Origin: Brevibacillus panacihumi W25
GTDB lineage: Bacteria > Bacillota > Bacilli > Brevibacillales > Brevibacillaceae
Reading direction: 5' to 3'
DNA: 64,000 nucleotides
Assembly: GCF_000503775.1 (NCBI RefSeq)
Contig: NZ_KI629782.1
Location: 1,684,496-1,748,495, forward strand
The position numbers and the translations under genes are program-made. Numbering within the stretch: the stretch's first letter is position 1; the number at the start of each line of letters is the position of its first letter. This document shows positions 6,977 to 15,131 of the stretch, piece after piece. The notes beneath the pieces are model-generated. The model saw nothing but the letters and a program-made list of their open reading frames with translations. It did no database searches and was not told the DNA's origin.

Positions 6977-9022
6977 TTACCGGCTTTTCTTCTCTACTGC
7001 GACACGGCCGGAGAAAAACGTCGCGCCGCCTCCCATATCTGCGATGCGATCCGGCGTCAAGGCATTGACGAAGTGCTTGGAATCCGGCGAATCCGCCCAT
7101 AAGCCCTGGCTGACGACGACACCAGGCAAAACGGTATCTCCTACGGATACGACCAGCTCACAAACGCCGCGATCATTCCTTACCTCTACCCAATCGCCTT
7201 CCTCAATGCCATTCGCTTTCGCATCATCCGTGTTCATATACAAACGAGGCTGCTTTTCCATCCTGGCATGCTTCGCGTTATTGGAGAACGTGGAGTTGAG
7301 AAAATTGTGGTTCGGTCCTGGAATAAACCAGTACGGATACGAGCTTTCCACCGGTAGTGGCGCATAGGTCGGCAGAGGCGGAAGCCCCACATTTTCCATC
7401 TGGCTAGAGTACAGCTCGATCCTTCCGCTCGGTGTCGGCAAATTCTCGATGAAAGGAGCATGTATCCGGGCTTTCACGTAGTTTTGTTCGAGCAACTCTT
7501 CGTACTCGATGCCGTACAAATACGGATTTTGCGGAAAATTGAGTGCCTGTCGAATCAGGTCTTCCTCGGTATCATCGAACATGGCATCGGCAAAACCCAT
7601 CCCTTTGGCGAGCAAGCGGAACACTTCGACGTTGGATTTGCTCTGTCCATATGGAGCGATAACTGGCTTCTGCAGGTGGATATAGTGATGCCAATACGAC
7701 GTGTAGAAATCGGTATTTTCATAGGAGGCGGTCGCTGGCAAAACAATATCTGCATACAGCGCCGTCTCCGTCAGAAACAGATCATGCACAACCGTAAACA
7801 AATCCTCGCGCTCCAGGCCCTGTCTCACTTTATTTCCTTCCGGTGCGACGAGAGCCGGATTGCTGTTGTAGACGTAGAGAGAGTGAACAGGCGGATCAAT
7901 CTCCAACAGCGCATGCCCGAGCCGGTTCATGTTGATGCTGCGCGTTTCTTTTTTCTCAAGTACATCTGGACGTTGCAAAGCGGTTCTGTTAAACCCTAGA
8001 AATCCGCCGTTGCCCTTCATCGCCCCGCCGCCTTTCACCAGCCATTGACCGGTAAGCGCGGGCAGGCAAGCGATGGTGCGAATGCACATGCCGCCGTTGT
8101 CGTGGTGCTGCAAGCCGTTCCCGATGCGGATAAAAGACGGAGAGGTCTGCGCGTACATCCTCGCCAGCTTGTAAATATCCTCAACCGGGACACCTGTAAT
8201 GGCGGAGACGGAGGCCGGATCATACGCGCGAACATGCTCCCGCAATTCCTCGTGTCCGACTGTATACTGCTCCAGGAAGTGCTGATCCACCCAGTTTTCT
8301 GCGAAAAGAATATGCATCAAGCCAAGCGCCAGAGCAGTGTCCGTGCCCGGCAGGATCGGGATAAACCAGTCGGCCCACTGTCCCGTCCGATTTTTATGGA
8401 CGTCGATGACCACGATTTTCGCGCCGTTCTTGCGCGCTTGCTCTGCCAGGACCACCTGGTGCATATTCGTACTAATCGCATTGATGCCCCACATGATAAA
8501 AAGCTTCGTATGAATCGTATCTTCCGGGTCTGTCCCGAAAGCGCCTCCCATCGTGTAGCTGTAACCGACTGCACCTGCGGAATTGCAGATCGTCCGCTCC
8601 AGGCGGCTGGCTCCAAGCCGATGGAAAAAGCGCAGGTCCATGCTCTCCGCATTGAGTCTGCCCATATTGCCGTAGAAGCTGTATGGCAAAATACTTTCTG
8701 CACCATGCTCGGAGATGAGCGTCTTCCACTTGTACGTAACGGTTTCGATCGCTTCCTCCCAGCTGATCGGCTCGAACTGGCCACTCCCTTTGAGACCGGT
8801 CCGCTTGAGCGGCTGCTGCAGGCGCTTGGGATCATACAGGCGTTCAGTCATATTGCGCACCTTATTGCAAATATTCCCTTTTGTTACCGGATGCTCGGGG
8901 TCCCCCTCCACCTTGACCACACGCCCATCCTGCTTGTGCAAAAGCAAGCCGCATTGATCCGGGCAATCCAGAGAACAAACGGCTGGAAATACGCCATCGG
9001 GCTGGTCCACGTATGATTTCAT
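6977..9022 (-). CDS. Molybdopterin-dependent oxidoreductase (YyaE-like, 681 aa)
   Basis: Large catalytic subunit of the DMSO-reductase superfamily. The N-terminal 4Fe-4S motif is CSLDCPDQCG (C16, C20, C24) with the fourth Cys in NICNKVR near residue 52. Molybdopterin-binding segments follow (LFIMWGINAISTNMH, GQWADWFIPILPGTDTALALGLMHI) and a C-terminal MGD-binding domain (from about residue 560: PGPNHNFLNSTFSNN...DWVEVRNDRG). No Tat signal is seen, so it is probably cytoplasmic. It resembles B. subtilis YyaE in size and motif order. No electron-transfer subunits are adjacent. Substrate unknown. It lies 60 bp downstream of the dynamin operon but is probably functionally separate. Confidence 0.88.
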   Translation of the reverse strand: MKSYVDQPDGVFPAVCSLDCPDQCGLLLHKQDGRVVKVEGDPEHPVTKGNICNKVRNMTERLYDPKRLQQPLKRTGLKGSGQFEPISWEEAIETVTYKWKTLISEHGAESILPYSFYGNMGRLNAESMDLRFFHRLGASRLERTICNSAGAVGYSYTMGGAFGTDPEDTIHTKLFIMWGINAISTNMHQVVLAEQARKNGAKIVVIDVHKNRTGQWADWFIPILPGTDTALALGLMHILFAENWVDQHFLEQYTVGHEELREHVRAYDPASVSAITGVPVEDIYKLARMYAQTSPSFIRIGNGLQHHDNGGMCIRTIACLPALTGQWLVKGGGAMKGNGGFLGFNRTALQRPDVLEKKETRSINMNRLGHALLEIDPPVHSLYVYNSNPALVAPEGNKVRQGLEREDLFTVVHDLFLTETALYADIVLPATASYENTDFYTSYWHHYIHLQKPVIAPYGQSKSNVEVFRLLAKGMGFADAMFDDTEEDLIRQALNFPQNPYLYGIEYEELLEQNYVKARIHAPFIENLPTPSGRIELYSSQMENVGLPPLPTYAPLPVESSYPYWFIPGPNHNFLNSTFSNNAKHARMEKQPRLYMNTDDAKANGIEEGDWVEVRNDRGVCELVVSVGDTVLPGVVVSQGLWADSPDSKHFVNALTPDRIADMGGGATFFSGRVAVEKKSR

Positions 9023-9082
9023 AACCGCGCTCCTCTCCAGTTTCCTTTTCTTTTTCTCAGGATAGCAGTTTGCGGCGAAGGA

Positions 9083-12000
9083 TTAAACGAGATTTTGCTT
9101 TCGGAAGTGTCGCCATTTTTTCAGCGTCTGGATCGTGAGCTTTGTTTTGGCGAAAAACATTTTCATGTTCACGATATCCAGCTCGACTGCCGCGATCTTC
9201 TGTTTCTGTCGATCCGTTTCTTTTTCGATCGTCGCTTTGTACAGACGAAGCTGTTCCTGTGTCACTTTTTGCAGGCTGCTGACAAAGGAGGACATGTCAG
9301 AGGTATTCAAGTCCTGATTGCAAAACGCAATGATGCGATTTTCCACCTCTGTGATCGAATCAATGAAGGTGTCATACACTTCCTGCTTCACATCTCCCAG
9401 CGATTTCCCGCCAAACAACGTCCCCAGGAAGCCTCCGACAAAAGCACCGAGCGGGCCTAAAAGAGCCGCTCCAATCGTGGCACCAATCGCGGAGCCGAGA
9501 TTCAGACCATCTCCGTAATCAATTGAACGGAAATGATTGTCCAAGGAACTACCCGTCGCTTGGTGCAAGCTGGGAAGAGATCGCAACAGATCCCTTTGTT
9601 GAACCGGGCTCGCAAAAGGCAGATTGGCATACAATTCCTCGATCATACCTACCATCTCGTCATGGATCCGTTTCACCATCCGATCCAGCTCTCTTTTTCT
9701 GGCCTGCTCGATCTGTGAAACGATATGATTCGTCGCAGCCTCAGCTTGTGCGGCGACTCCTTTTTTTAACTTGTCAGCTGAATCCACTTCCACCAGCCAG
9801 TCATGAAAAAACGTGACGCCTTCCTGCATGCTTTGGTCAAGAATCTGGTTCATGCTTTGAATATATTGACTTCTGCTGCGATGATAGCTGTTCATCATTC
9901 TTTCCTGGATCTCTTCCTCAAACATGTCAAAGCTGGCAGGTGTACTTCCTTGCACGATGGCAAGCTGCTTTCGATGTTCACTGATCTTTTCTCGGATGAT
10001 CTCCGTCAATTCGTGGCTGAGAGTGATCGATTCCTTGGCTATAGCGTCTACGAACAAGTCTACCTGCTGATCTTTGGCTTCCGCGAAAATCTTATCGCGC
10101 AAGAGTCCCAAATTCTCTACGTAGCGCCTGGCGTCTGCCTGCACCTCGGAAGGAGCAAGGGAGCATACCGGATAGACGATGACCTGCTCTACCTCAAGGG
10201 AACGCGCCAAATCACGGCGTACTCGTTCGATGGTCTCTTCCGCTGCACTTTCGCCGTCACAATCCAGCTCGTCATCGCCAAAGACAAGGTCCATTTTGTT
10301 CAGAACTACGAACATTTTCCCCACTTCTTCCCGGACCATCCGCAGGACATGAAGCTCCTTGCCTTTCAAGGCGTTGCGCGCATCCATGATGAAAAGTGAT
10401 ATATGACTGCTCTCCACGACGCGATTGGCGATGGCGCTGCGGGCCTCATTGGCGTTAAAGCCGGGGGAGTCGATCAGCATGATGTCATCGGGCAGCTCCT
10501 TGAGCGGCAGGAAAACTTTTACCCGTTCGACCCATTGCAGCTCGGGAGATCCCACTCGTGTATACGACATAATAAAATCGCGGATTTGCCCTACGTGCTC
10601 TTCCTTGATCGTCGTGCCGTCTGCCAGCGTCCACTCGGGCTCGATGGGAAGCGTCTTCTTGCGCTGCCCCTGCTTGTCCCATACTTCTACCCTGGCGTTC
10701 ACGTCCTTGATAATCTCGGTAGGGACACCTGTCGCTTCTTCTTGCGTGACGAAAAAGATATTGGTGGCGAAAAGTTGATTTAACAAGGTGGTTTTCCCGG
10801 CACTTGTCTCGCCCACCAAAGCGATTTTCAAGTACCTTCTCGTAGAGTCGTTCCATTCCTCTGCTTCCGGGAAACGGTCATCTTCCTCTTGCTTGCTCTT
10901 ATCGGACTCCCGTTTTTGGAACATTTGCAGGAATTTCTGAAACATCCCCCCGCTAGACGCTGGTGCTTCGTCCTGGAGTTGCGGCTCTGGCTCCGTGACG
11001 GTAACGGCTACTTCTGCCGCTCCTGACTTGAGGCTTTCCAATGCTGCCAACTGATCCTGGATGAAATCCTGATACCCCTGCATTTTCTCTTTGAGCTGCG
11101 CATGGGTATCCCCGTTTCGGCTGACTTGCTGGAACTCAGCCAGGGACGCCTTCAGCTCCTCGATGACAAAGGCAGAGTCGTGCGAGAGGTCCTCTTGCCT
11201 TTTCAACAGAGCGGTTCCCATGATCGTGCCAAATTGACGCAGCCATAAAAACGGTTTTTCTTCCGGTATGGCCTGCAGGCTTTCCATAATACCGGATGCA
11301 TCGCCCAAAATAATCGCTTCCCAGAGATCGCAGATGGATCCTAGATGTTTTCCGAATGGATTCAAGCAGATTCCGACCTGATAACCGTCATCTTCCCGCC
11401 AGCGCTCCGTCACCTGCAGAGCTTCTTCCCTTTTCCCTGTCGCGTACAGGCATTCGATCTCCATGAGCTGCAGCAAGGAATAGGCGTCGGGGATGATAAT
11501 CTCGTGATTGCGCAGGCTTACCGTCATCCGGTTCTCTTTCCATTTTGAGATCTGATGCAAGACCTGGTCGTAGGTTACCTGCCGATTGCGAAACTTCGCA
11601 AAAAGGATTTTGATTTGAATCTCCGCTTCCTTGACTGGAGAAATAGAAGACCAGACATCCTGCATGTTGTAGATTTCAAACAGCGTCCATTCTGCTGGCA
11701 CTGATGCTGTTTGAGGCTTCATCGTAGCCGCGGAGAGCTTGCCCAGCGTACTGAAATTTTCATGATGGAGCAAACGGGACGAGTAAAAATCAGCCTCCTC
11801 CCGTTCTTCTGGCTGGAGCAGTTCATTCATGAGATCCATCAGATGGACAATCTGGAATGATTCCGGATTTCGTACGACCTGGGCCACTGCTTCGACGAAT
11901 TTTTTCTGACCGCTCGCCTCAATTGGGTTTTCGAACAACTCATCGATGGACTTCAGAAACACGCTGATCAGCTTTTCGATACTGTCCCGGTTCTGCTCCT

Positions 12001-12859
12001 CGGCCAACGCAATGGTATGCAAAAAGATTTCGTAGCCCTGTATGTAGATATACGGATTTTCCTCGGCCAAGGCATGGAAAATGGAGCAAAGCAGCTCCAC
12101 GAGTTCACCGGACTGCTGGTTTGCCCTCGCGTAAATGGCTCGCAGCAGGAGCGCGCCCACCGATTGGTCTCCTTTCGCTTCCTCGAGGCTGGGCAGATAG
12201 CGCAAGGACTGCTCGTGCCAGTTGTACCAGACGTATTCGTGGAAGACGACCTCTGGCAGATAGCGCAATAAATAGGGCATCTGCTTGGCCAGGTACATCA
12301 CGGCCTGATTGGATTTTCCTTGCTCATTCAAGGTTCGTACGAGCATCAAGTCTACGATGAGGCAAAGCGGGTCTTCTTTCCCGATTTCCTTCAGAAAAGA
12401 GATGGCCTTGTCCAGCTCGCGCTTCTGGATCAGCCTGAGGGCTTCCTCCAGCTTGCTGATGACGGATGGCAGCGGAATTTGCTGTCGCAGATTGAGGATC
12501 TGCTCATGAATATCCAAGAGAATCTGTTCATCCTCCAGACTCAGCCAAAACCGTTCATCCTGTTCTTCATTTTCCGTTCTCCATGCGAGATAGAGCCGCT
12601 TCTCGTCCAAATCGATGAAGCTCTCTTTTACCCATAAGAAAGTGTTTATGTAATACCCGTCGACGGACTCATCAAAAAAGGCAATTCGTCGATCCGTAAC
12701 CACGACAGTCCCACTCACTTGCTCGCTGTCAGGCCAGAAATCCTGGTTGTAAAACGTAGCTGCCGCTTCATATTGGAGAGTTTCTTCCTCCGGGTTCAGG
12801 CGGACTATGTTTGCGATCTGCGGATTTTGAATCCCGCTATGCCGTTCGGAAGGCTGCAT
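9083..12859 (-). CDS. Very large dynamin-like GTPase with N-terminal PH/GRAM-like segment and helical region (1258 aa)
   Basis: Residues about 20-125 look like a GRAM/bacterial PH fold (VSGTVVVTDRRIAFFDE, then alternating strands and a helix). Residues about 130-640 are helical, with TPR-like spacing and no recognised family. The GTPase domain starts near 675: G1 GETSAGKT (683-690), G2 Thr in EEATGVPTE, G3 LIDSPGFN, G4 VVLNKMDLV. A long coiled-coil-rich stalk follows, then a Gly/Ala-rich hydrophobic segment near 1122-1150 (IGATIGAALLGPLGAFVGG), the likely membrane-insertion paddle. The ATG start has GGTGA five bases upstream; a GTG three codons earlier is possible. Last gene of the dynamin operon; role in membrane remodelling is inference. 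Confidence 0.85.
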   Translation of the reverse strand: MQPSERHSGIQNPQIANIVRLNPEEETLQYEAAATFYNQDFWPDSEQVSGTVVVTDRRIAFFDESVDGYYINTFLWVKESFIDLDEKRLYLAWRTENEEQDERFWLSLEDEQILLDIHEQILNLRQQIPLPSVISKLEEALRLIQKRELDKAISFLKEIGKEDPLCLIVDLMLVRTLNEQGKSNQAVMYLAKQMPYLLRYLPEVVFHEYVWYNWHEQSLRYLPSLEEAKGDQSVGALLLRAIYARANQQSGELVELLCSIFHALAEENPYIYIQGYEIFLHTIALAEEQNRDSIEKLISVFLKSIDELFENPIEASGQKKFVEAVAQVVRNPESFQIVHLMDLMNELLQPEEREEADFYSSRLLHHENFSTLGKLSAATMKPQTASVPAEWTLFEIYNMQDVWSSISPVKEAEIQIKILFAKFRNRQVTYDQVLHQISKWKENRMTVSLRNHEIIIPDAYSLLQLMEIECLYATGKREEALQVTERWREDDGYQVGICLNPFGKHLGSICDLWEAIILGDASGIMESLQAIPEEKPFLWLRQFGTIMGTALLKRQEDLSHDSAFVIEELKASLAEFQQVSRNGDTHAQLKEKMQGYQDFIQDQLAALESLKSGAAEVAVTVTEPEPQLQDEAPASSGGMFQKFLQMFQKRESDKSKQEEDDRFPEAEEWNDSTRRYLKIALVGETSAGKTTLLNQLFATNIFFVTQEEATGVPTEIIKDVNARVEVWDKQGQRKKTLPIEPEWTLADGTTIKEEHVGQIRDFIMSYTRVGSPELQWVERVKVFLPLKELPDDIMLIDSPGFNANEARSAIANRVVESSHISLFIMDARNALKGKELHVLRMVREEVGKMFVVLNKMDLVFGDDELDCDGESAAEETIERVRRDLARSLEVEQVIVYPVCSLAPSEVQADARRYVENLGLLRDKIFAEAKDQQVDLFVDAIAKESITLSHELTEIIREKISEHRKQLAIVQGSTPASFDMFEEEIQERMMNSYHRSRSQYIQSMNQILDQSMQEGVTFFHDWLVEVDSADKLKKGVAAQAEAATNHIVSQIEQARKRELDRMVKRIHDEMVGMIEELYANLPFASPVQQRDLLRSLPSLHQATGSSLDNHFRSIDYGDGLNLGSAIGATIGAALLGPLGAFVGGFLGTLFGGKSLGDVKQEVYDTFIDSITEVENRIIAFCNQDLNTSDMSSFVSSLQKVTQEQLRLYKATIEKETDRQKQKIAAVELDIVNMKMFFAKTKLTIQTLKKWRHFRKQNLV

Positions 12860-12883
12860 GACATTCACCGTTCTTTCAAGTTG

Positions 12884-13393
12884 TTACACCAATGGCGGAA
12901 AATGAATCTGGGAAGCGTGTCTTAATGGATCACCTGGCACAAGCTGCGTCACTTGCTTTTGCCAATCCGTATGAAGCTGTTGCAGCTCCTGCGGATGAAA
13001 GTGGATTGTTTTTGTCTCGCCGCCCGCAGAGGTGGAATGAGCAAATTCCTGGAAGTTGGTATCATAATAGTTATGGCCGCCAAACATATTAGGCTGGCTG
13101 TGGGAGACAGTCTGAAAGTTCGTGTCGTAGGTGGTATCGCCCCCAAAGACATTCGGCTGGGTGTGACCCATCTTTTCATGGCTGGCATTGAAATGATCAT
13201 TCCCGCCCAGCACGTTGGGCTGTGTATAGCCAATCGTTTGGTTGTTATTGTTGTAGAATGTCTCGCCACCAAATACATTTGGCTCGCTATGCCCAACCGT
13301 CTGGAACTGACTGTTCACGAAGTCGTGACCTCCCATCGCATTCGGTTGGACGTGTAGATTTTGCGAAAACATGTGATGCAAGAAATCAGACAT
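12884..13393 (-). CDS. Repeat protein with five 21-residue QPNxxGG units, dynamin-operon associated (169 aa)
   Basis: I do not recognise the family. After a 13-residue N-terminus there are five exact 21-residue units of the form [HY]xxPN[AVM][FLM]GG followed by an Asn/Gln/aromatic half (for example HSEPNVFGGETFYNNNNQTI). A short degenerate unit and a C-terminal helix (FHPQELQQLHTDWQKQVTQL) follow. There is no signal peptide or membrane segment. The ATG is chosen because AGGGG lies about eight bases upstream; the gene overlaps the 3' end of the 581-aa dynamin gene by 8 bp, implying translational coupling. The regular Gly-Gly turns suggest a solenoid or a binding scaffold for the dynamins (inference). 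Confidence 0.8.
   Translation of the reverse strand: MSDFLHHMFSQNLHVQPNAMGGHDFVNSQFQTVGHSEPNVFGGETFYNNNNQTIGYTQPNVLGGNDHFNASHEKMGHTQPNVFGGDTTYDTNFQTVSHSQPNMFGGHNYYDTNFQEFAHSTSAGGETKTIHFHPQELQQLHTDWQKQVTQLVPGDPLRHASQIHFPPLV
13040..13354 (-). repeat. Five tandem 63-bp coding repeats
   Basis: These encode the five 21-residue units of the protein at 12884. Units share the CCNAAT/TGGGCGGC-like blocks coding for PN-x-x-GG but have diverged at the DNA level, so the array is old and kept by protein-level selection rather than a recent slippage product. Confidence 0.85.
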
Positions 13394-15131
13394 GCTGGAC
13401 ACCCCTCATCAACATTTGTTCACATTCCTCAATTGTTTGCCTGTATCTGTCCAGTTCACTTTGCTCAAATGCCGGGACTGGAGCGGAAGCGGCGTCTTTA
13501 TGCTGCTGCACCGTAGCCAGAAGCTGCTCCTCCTGCTCGCGATGATAGCTCTCCAGTGTCGCTGTCATTTGGACAAACCAGTGCTCGATTGTTTTTTCTA
13601 CCTCTCGCCGGTAATGCGTGATCACGCCTTGGACCAGGTCAGGCACTTGTTCCATGAGAGCTTCGCGCATCTGCTCCTTTTGGTTCCCGCGCACGACGGT
13701 AGTGATCACACTGGCCAACGCTCCGCCGACGATCGTTCCGATGCCTGGTAAAATCAGATTGCCCGCCACCATTCCGATGGTTACCGGAAGGACTTGTTCC
13801 ATCACTTGATGAACGGCATGCTGCCCTCTTCCCTTCGAGGCAGAAGCCCATTGCGGCATTTGCAGCGAATCCGCTCCAAGCGTCAGCAAGAGCTCTGTTC
13901 GGAAGTGGCGATGGTATTCGCTGGAGACATGCTGGCAAAAACGGTCCAGATAGGTTTTGATCTCGACCGCCTTTTCTTCCGCAAACTGCTTGATCGCCCG
14001 TTCGATTTGCAGGGGAAGATTTTTGTTCCAAAACTTTTCGAGGTCGCCCTCCATGATCTGCAGCTGATAGGAAATATCCTCCACCAGCTTTTCCTCAAGT
14101 CTCGCGCAGGAAGCCCGAAACATCTGCTCCAGCGTCTCCCTGCCGACTTTATCCATGCTCGCCAGCAGCAGAGTGAACGCGGATTCCAGCTCCACTCGTC
14201 TGCTGTGCAGCGCTCTTTCATATTCGACCAGCTTCGTGTGGTTGAGCTGGAGGACAGTCTGCTCGACTGCCAACTGTTCATCGATCATCTGGCAAACCAG
14301 CTGCAGGTTGGATACCTGGCGTTTTGCAAAGCTTTGGCGTGCTTGCTCGCGCAGAACCTGAATGCGGTCAAACAAGCGGTTGACCTCTGCCGATTCCGCA
14401 TAATTGGCTCGCTCCTGCCATACGCGATTCGCAGAAAAGGGAACGAGATGCGCCTCTTGCCCAAGCAGCTGATGGATACGCTCGCTTGCGCCTTCCATGG
14501 CCTCCTCCAATTCCTCTTCGTCCAAACGATCTGCCTTTGACAAGACAAACAGGAGGGACTCGATCTGATAGTGCAGGACTTTGTTTTGCAGGAAATCTGC
14601 TTCACTTTTGGTCAAAGGAGCTGCGGCATCCAGCAGGAAAATGGCTGCATCACAGTGCGGCAATACTTGATAGGTCATCTCCACCCGGGATGCTTCGACG
14701 TCATTGACCCCTGGCGTATCGAGCAAAGTTAAACCGTTATACAGCAGCGGGTGATTCAAGCGAATGACGATAAATTGAATTTGCGATACATCTTCCTCGC
14801 CGTCTGCCCCTACGGATTTGAGAGCTTCCTGCGTCAGCGGAATCGTCTCGGCCGGGCGATTTTTCCAAACAATCGTGCAGGTTTCTTCATGTCCGTATTC
14901 CAAAACATGAAGACAAGCGGTCATCGGCAGCACATCCGTAGGCAAGAGAGTCTTTCCCAGAATGGCATTGATCAGGGATGATTTTCCCCGATTGAATTCT
15001 CCCAAAACCGCCACATGAAACGTATTTCGTTTTCTGGCATCCTCTATGGAAGCTAAGAGGTTGATGGCAGCGCGGTGCTGCATGCGTTCGCTGATCTCCA
15101 CCAGCTTGTCCGTGATCTGCTCGATATTCAT
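13386..15131 (-). CDS. Dynamin-like GTPase (581 aa)
   Basis: Bacterial dynamin. G1 is GEFNRGKS at residues 44-51, G2 Thr lies in LPMTACLHVL, G3 is LLDTPGVND, and G4 is VLSKADRLD. Long helical neck and trunk regions follow, then a hydrophobic Gly-rich paddle near residues 444-478 (IGMVAGNLILPGIGTIVGGALASV) and a C-terminal coiled coil. It overlaps the upstream 617-aa dynamin gene by four bases (ATGA), so the two are translationally coupled and probably form a hetero-oligomer, as known for other paired bacterial dynamins. In B. subtilis DynA two dynamin units are fused in one chain; here the two units are separate genes. Confidence 0.9.
   Translation of the reverse strand: MNIEQITDKLVEISERMQHRAAINLLASIEDARKRNTFHVAVLGEFNRGKSSLINAILGKTLLPTDVLPMTACLHVLEYGHEETCTIVWKNRPAETIPLTQEALKSVGADGEEDVSQIQFIVIRLNHPLLYNGLTLLDTPGVNDVEASRVEMTYQVLPHCDAAIFLLDAAAPLTKSEADFLQNKVLHYQIESLLFVLSKADRLDEEELEEAMEGASERIHQLLGQEAHLVPFSANRVWQERANYAESAEVNRLFDRIQVLREQARQSFAKRQVSNLQLVCQMIDEQLAVEQTVLQLNHTKLVEYERALHSRRVELESAFTLLLASMDKVGRETLEQMFRASCARLEEKLVEDISYQLQIMEGDLEKFWNKNLPLQIERAIKQFAEEKAVEIKTYLDRFCQHVSSEYHRHFRTELLLTLGADSLQMPQWASASKGRGQHAVHQVMEQVLPVTIGMVAGNLILPGIGTIVGGALASVITTVVRGNQKEQMREALMEQVPDLVQGVITHYRREVEKTIEHWFVQMTATLESYHREQEEQLLATVQQHKDAASAPVPAFEQSELDRYRQTIEECEQMLMRGVQHV

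Noticed and set aside
13040..13354. Regular 63-bp repeats considered as a CRISPR or intergenic tandem array
   Set aside because: The period is a multiple of three, the units are translated in one good frame with protein-level conservation, and there are no identical repeats with unique spacers.
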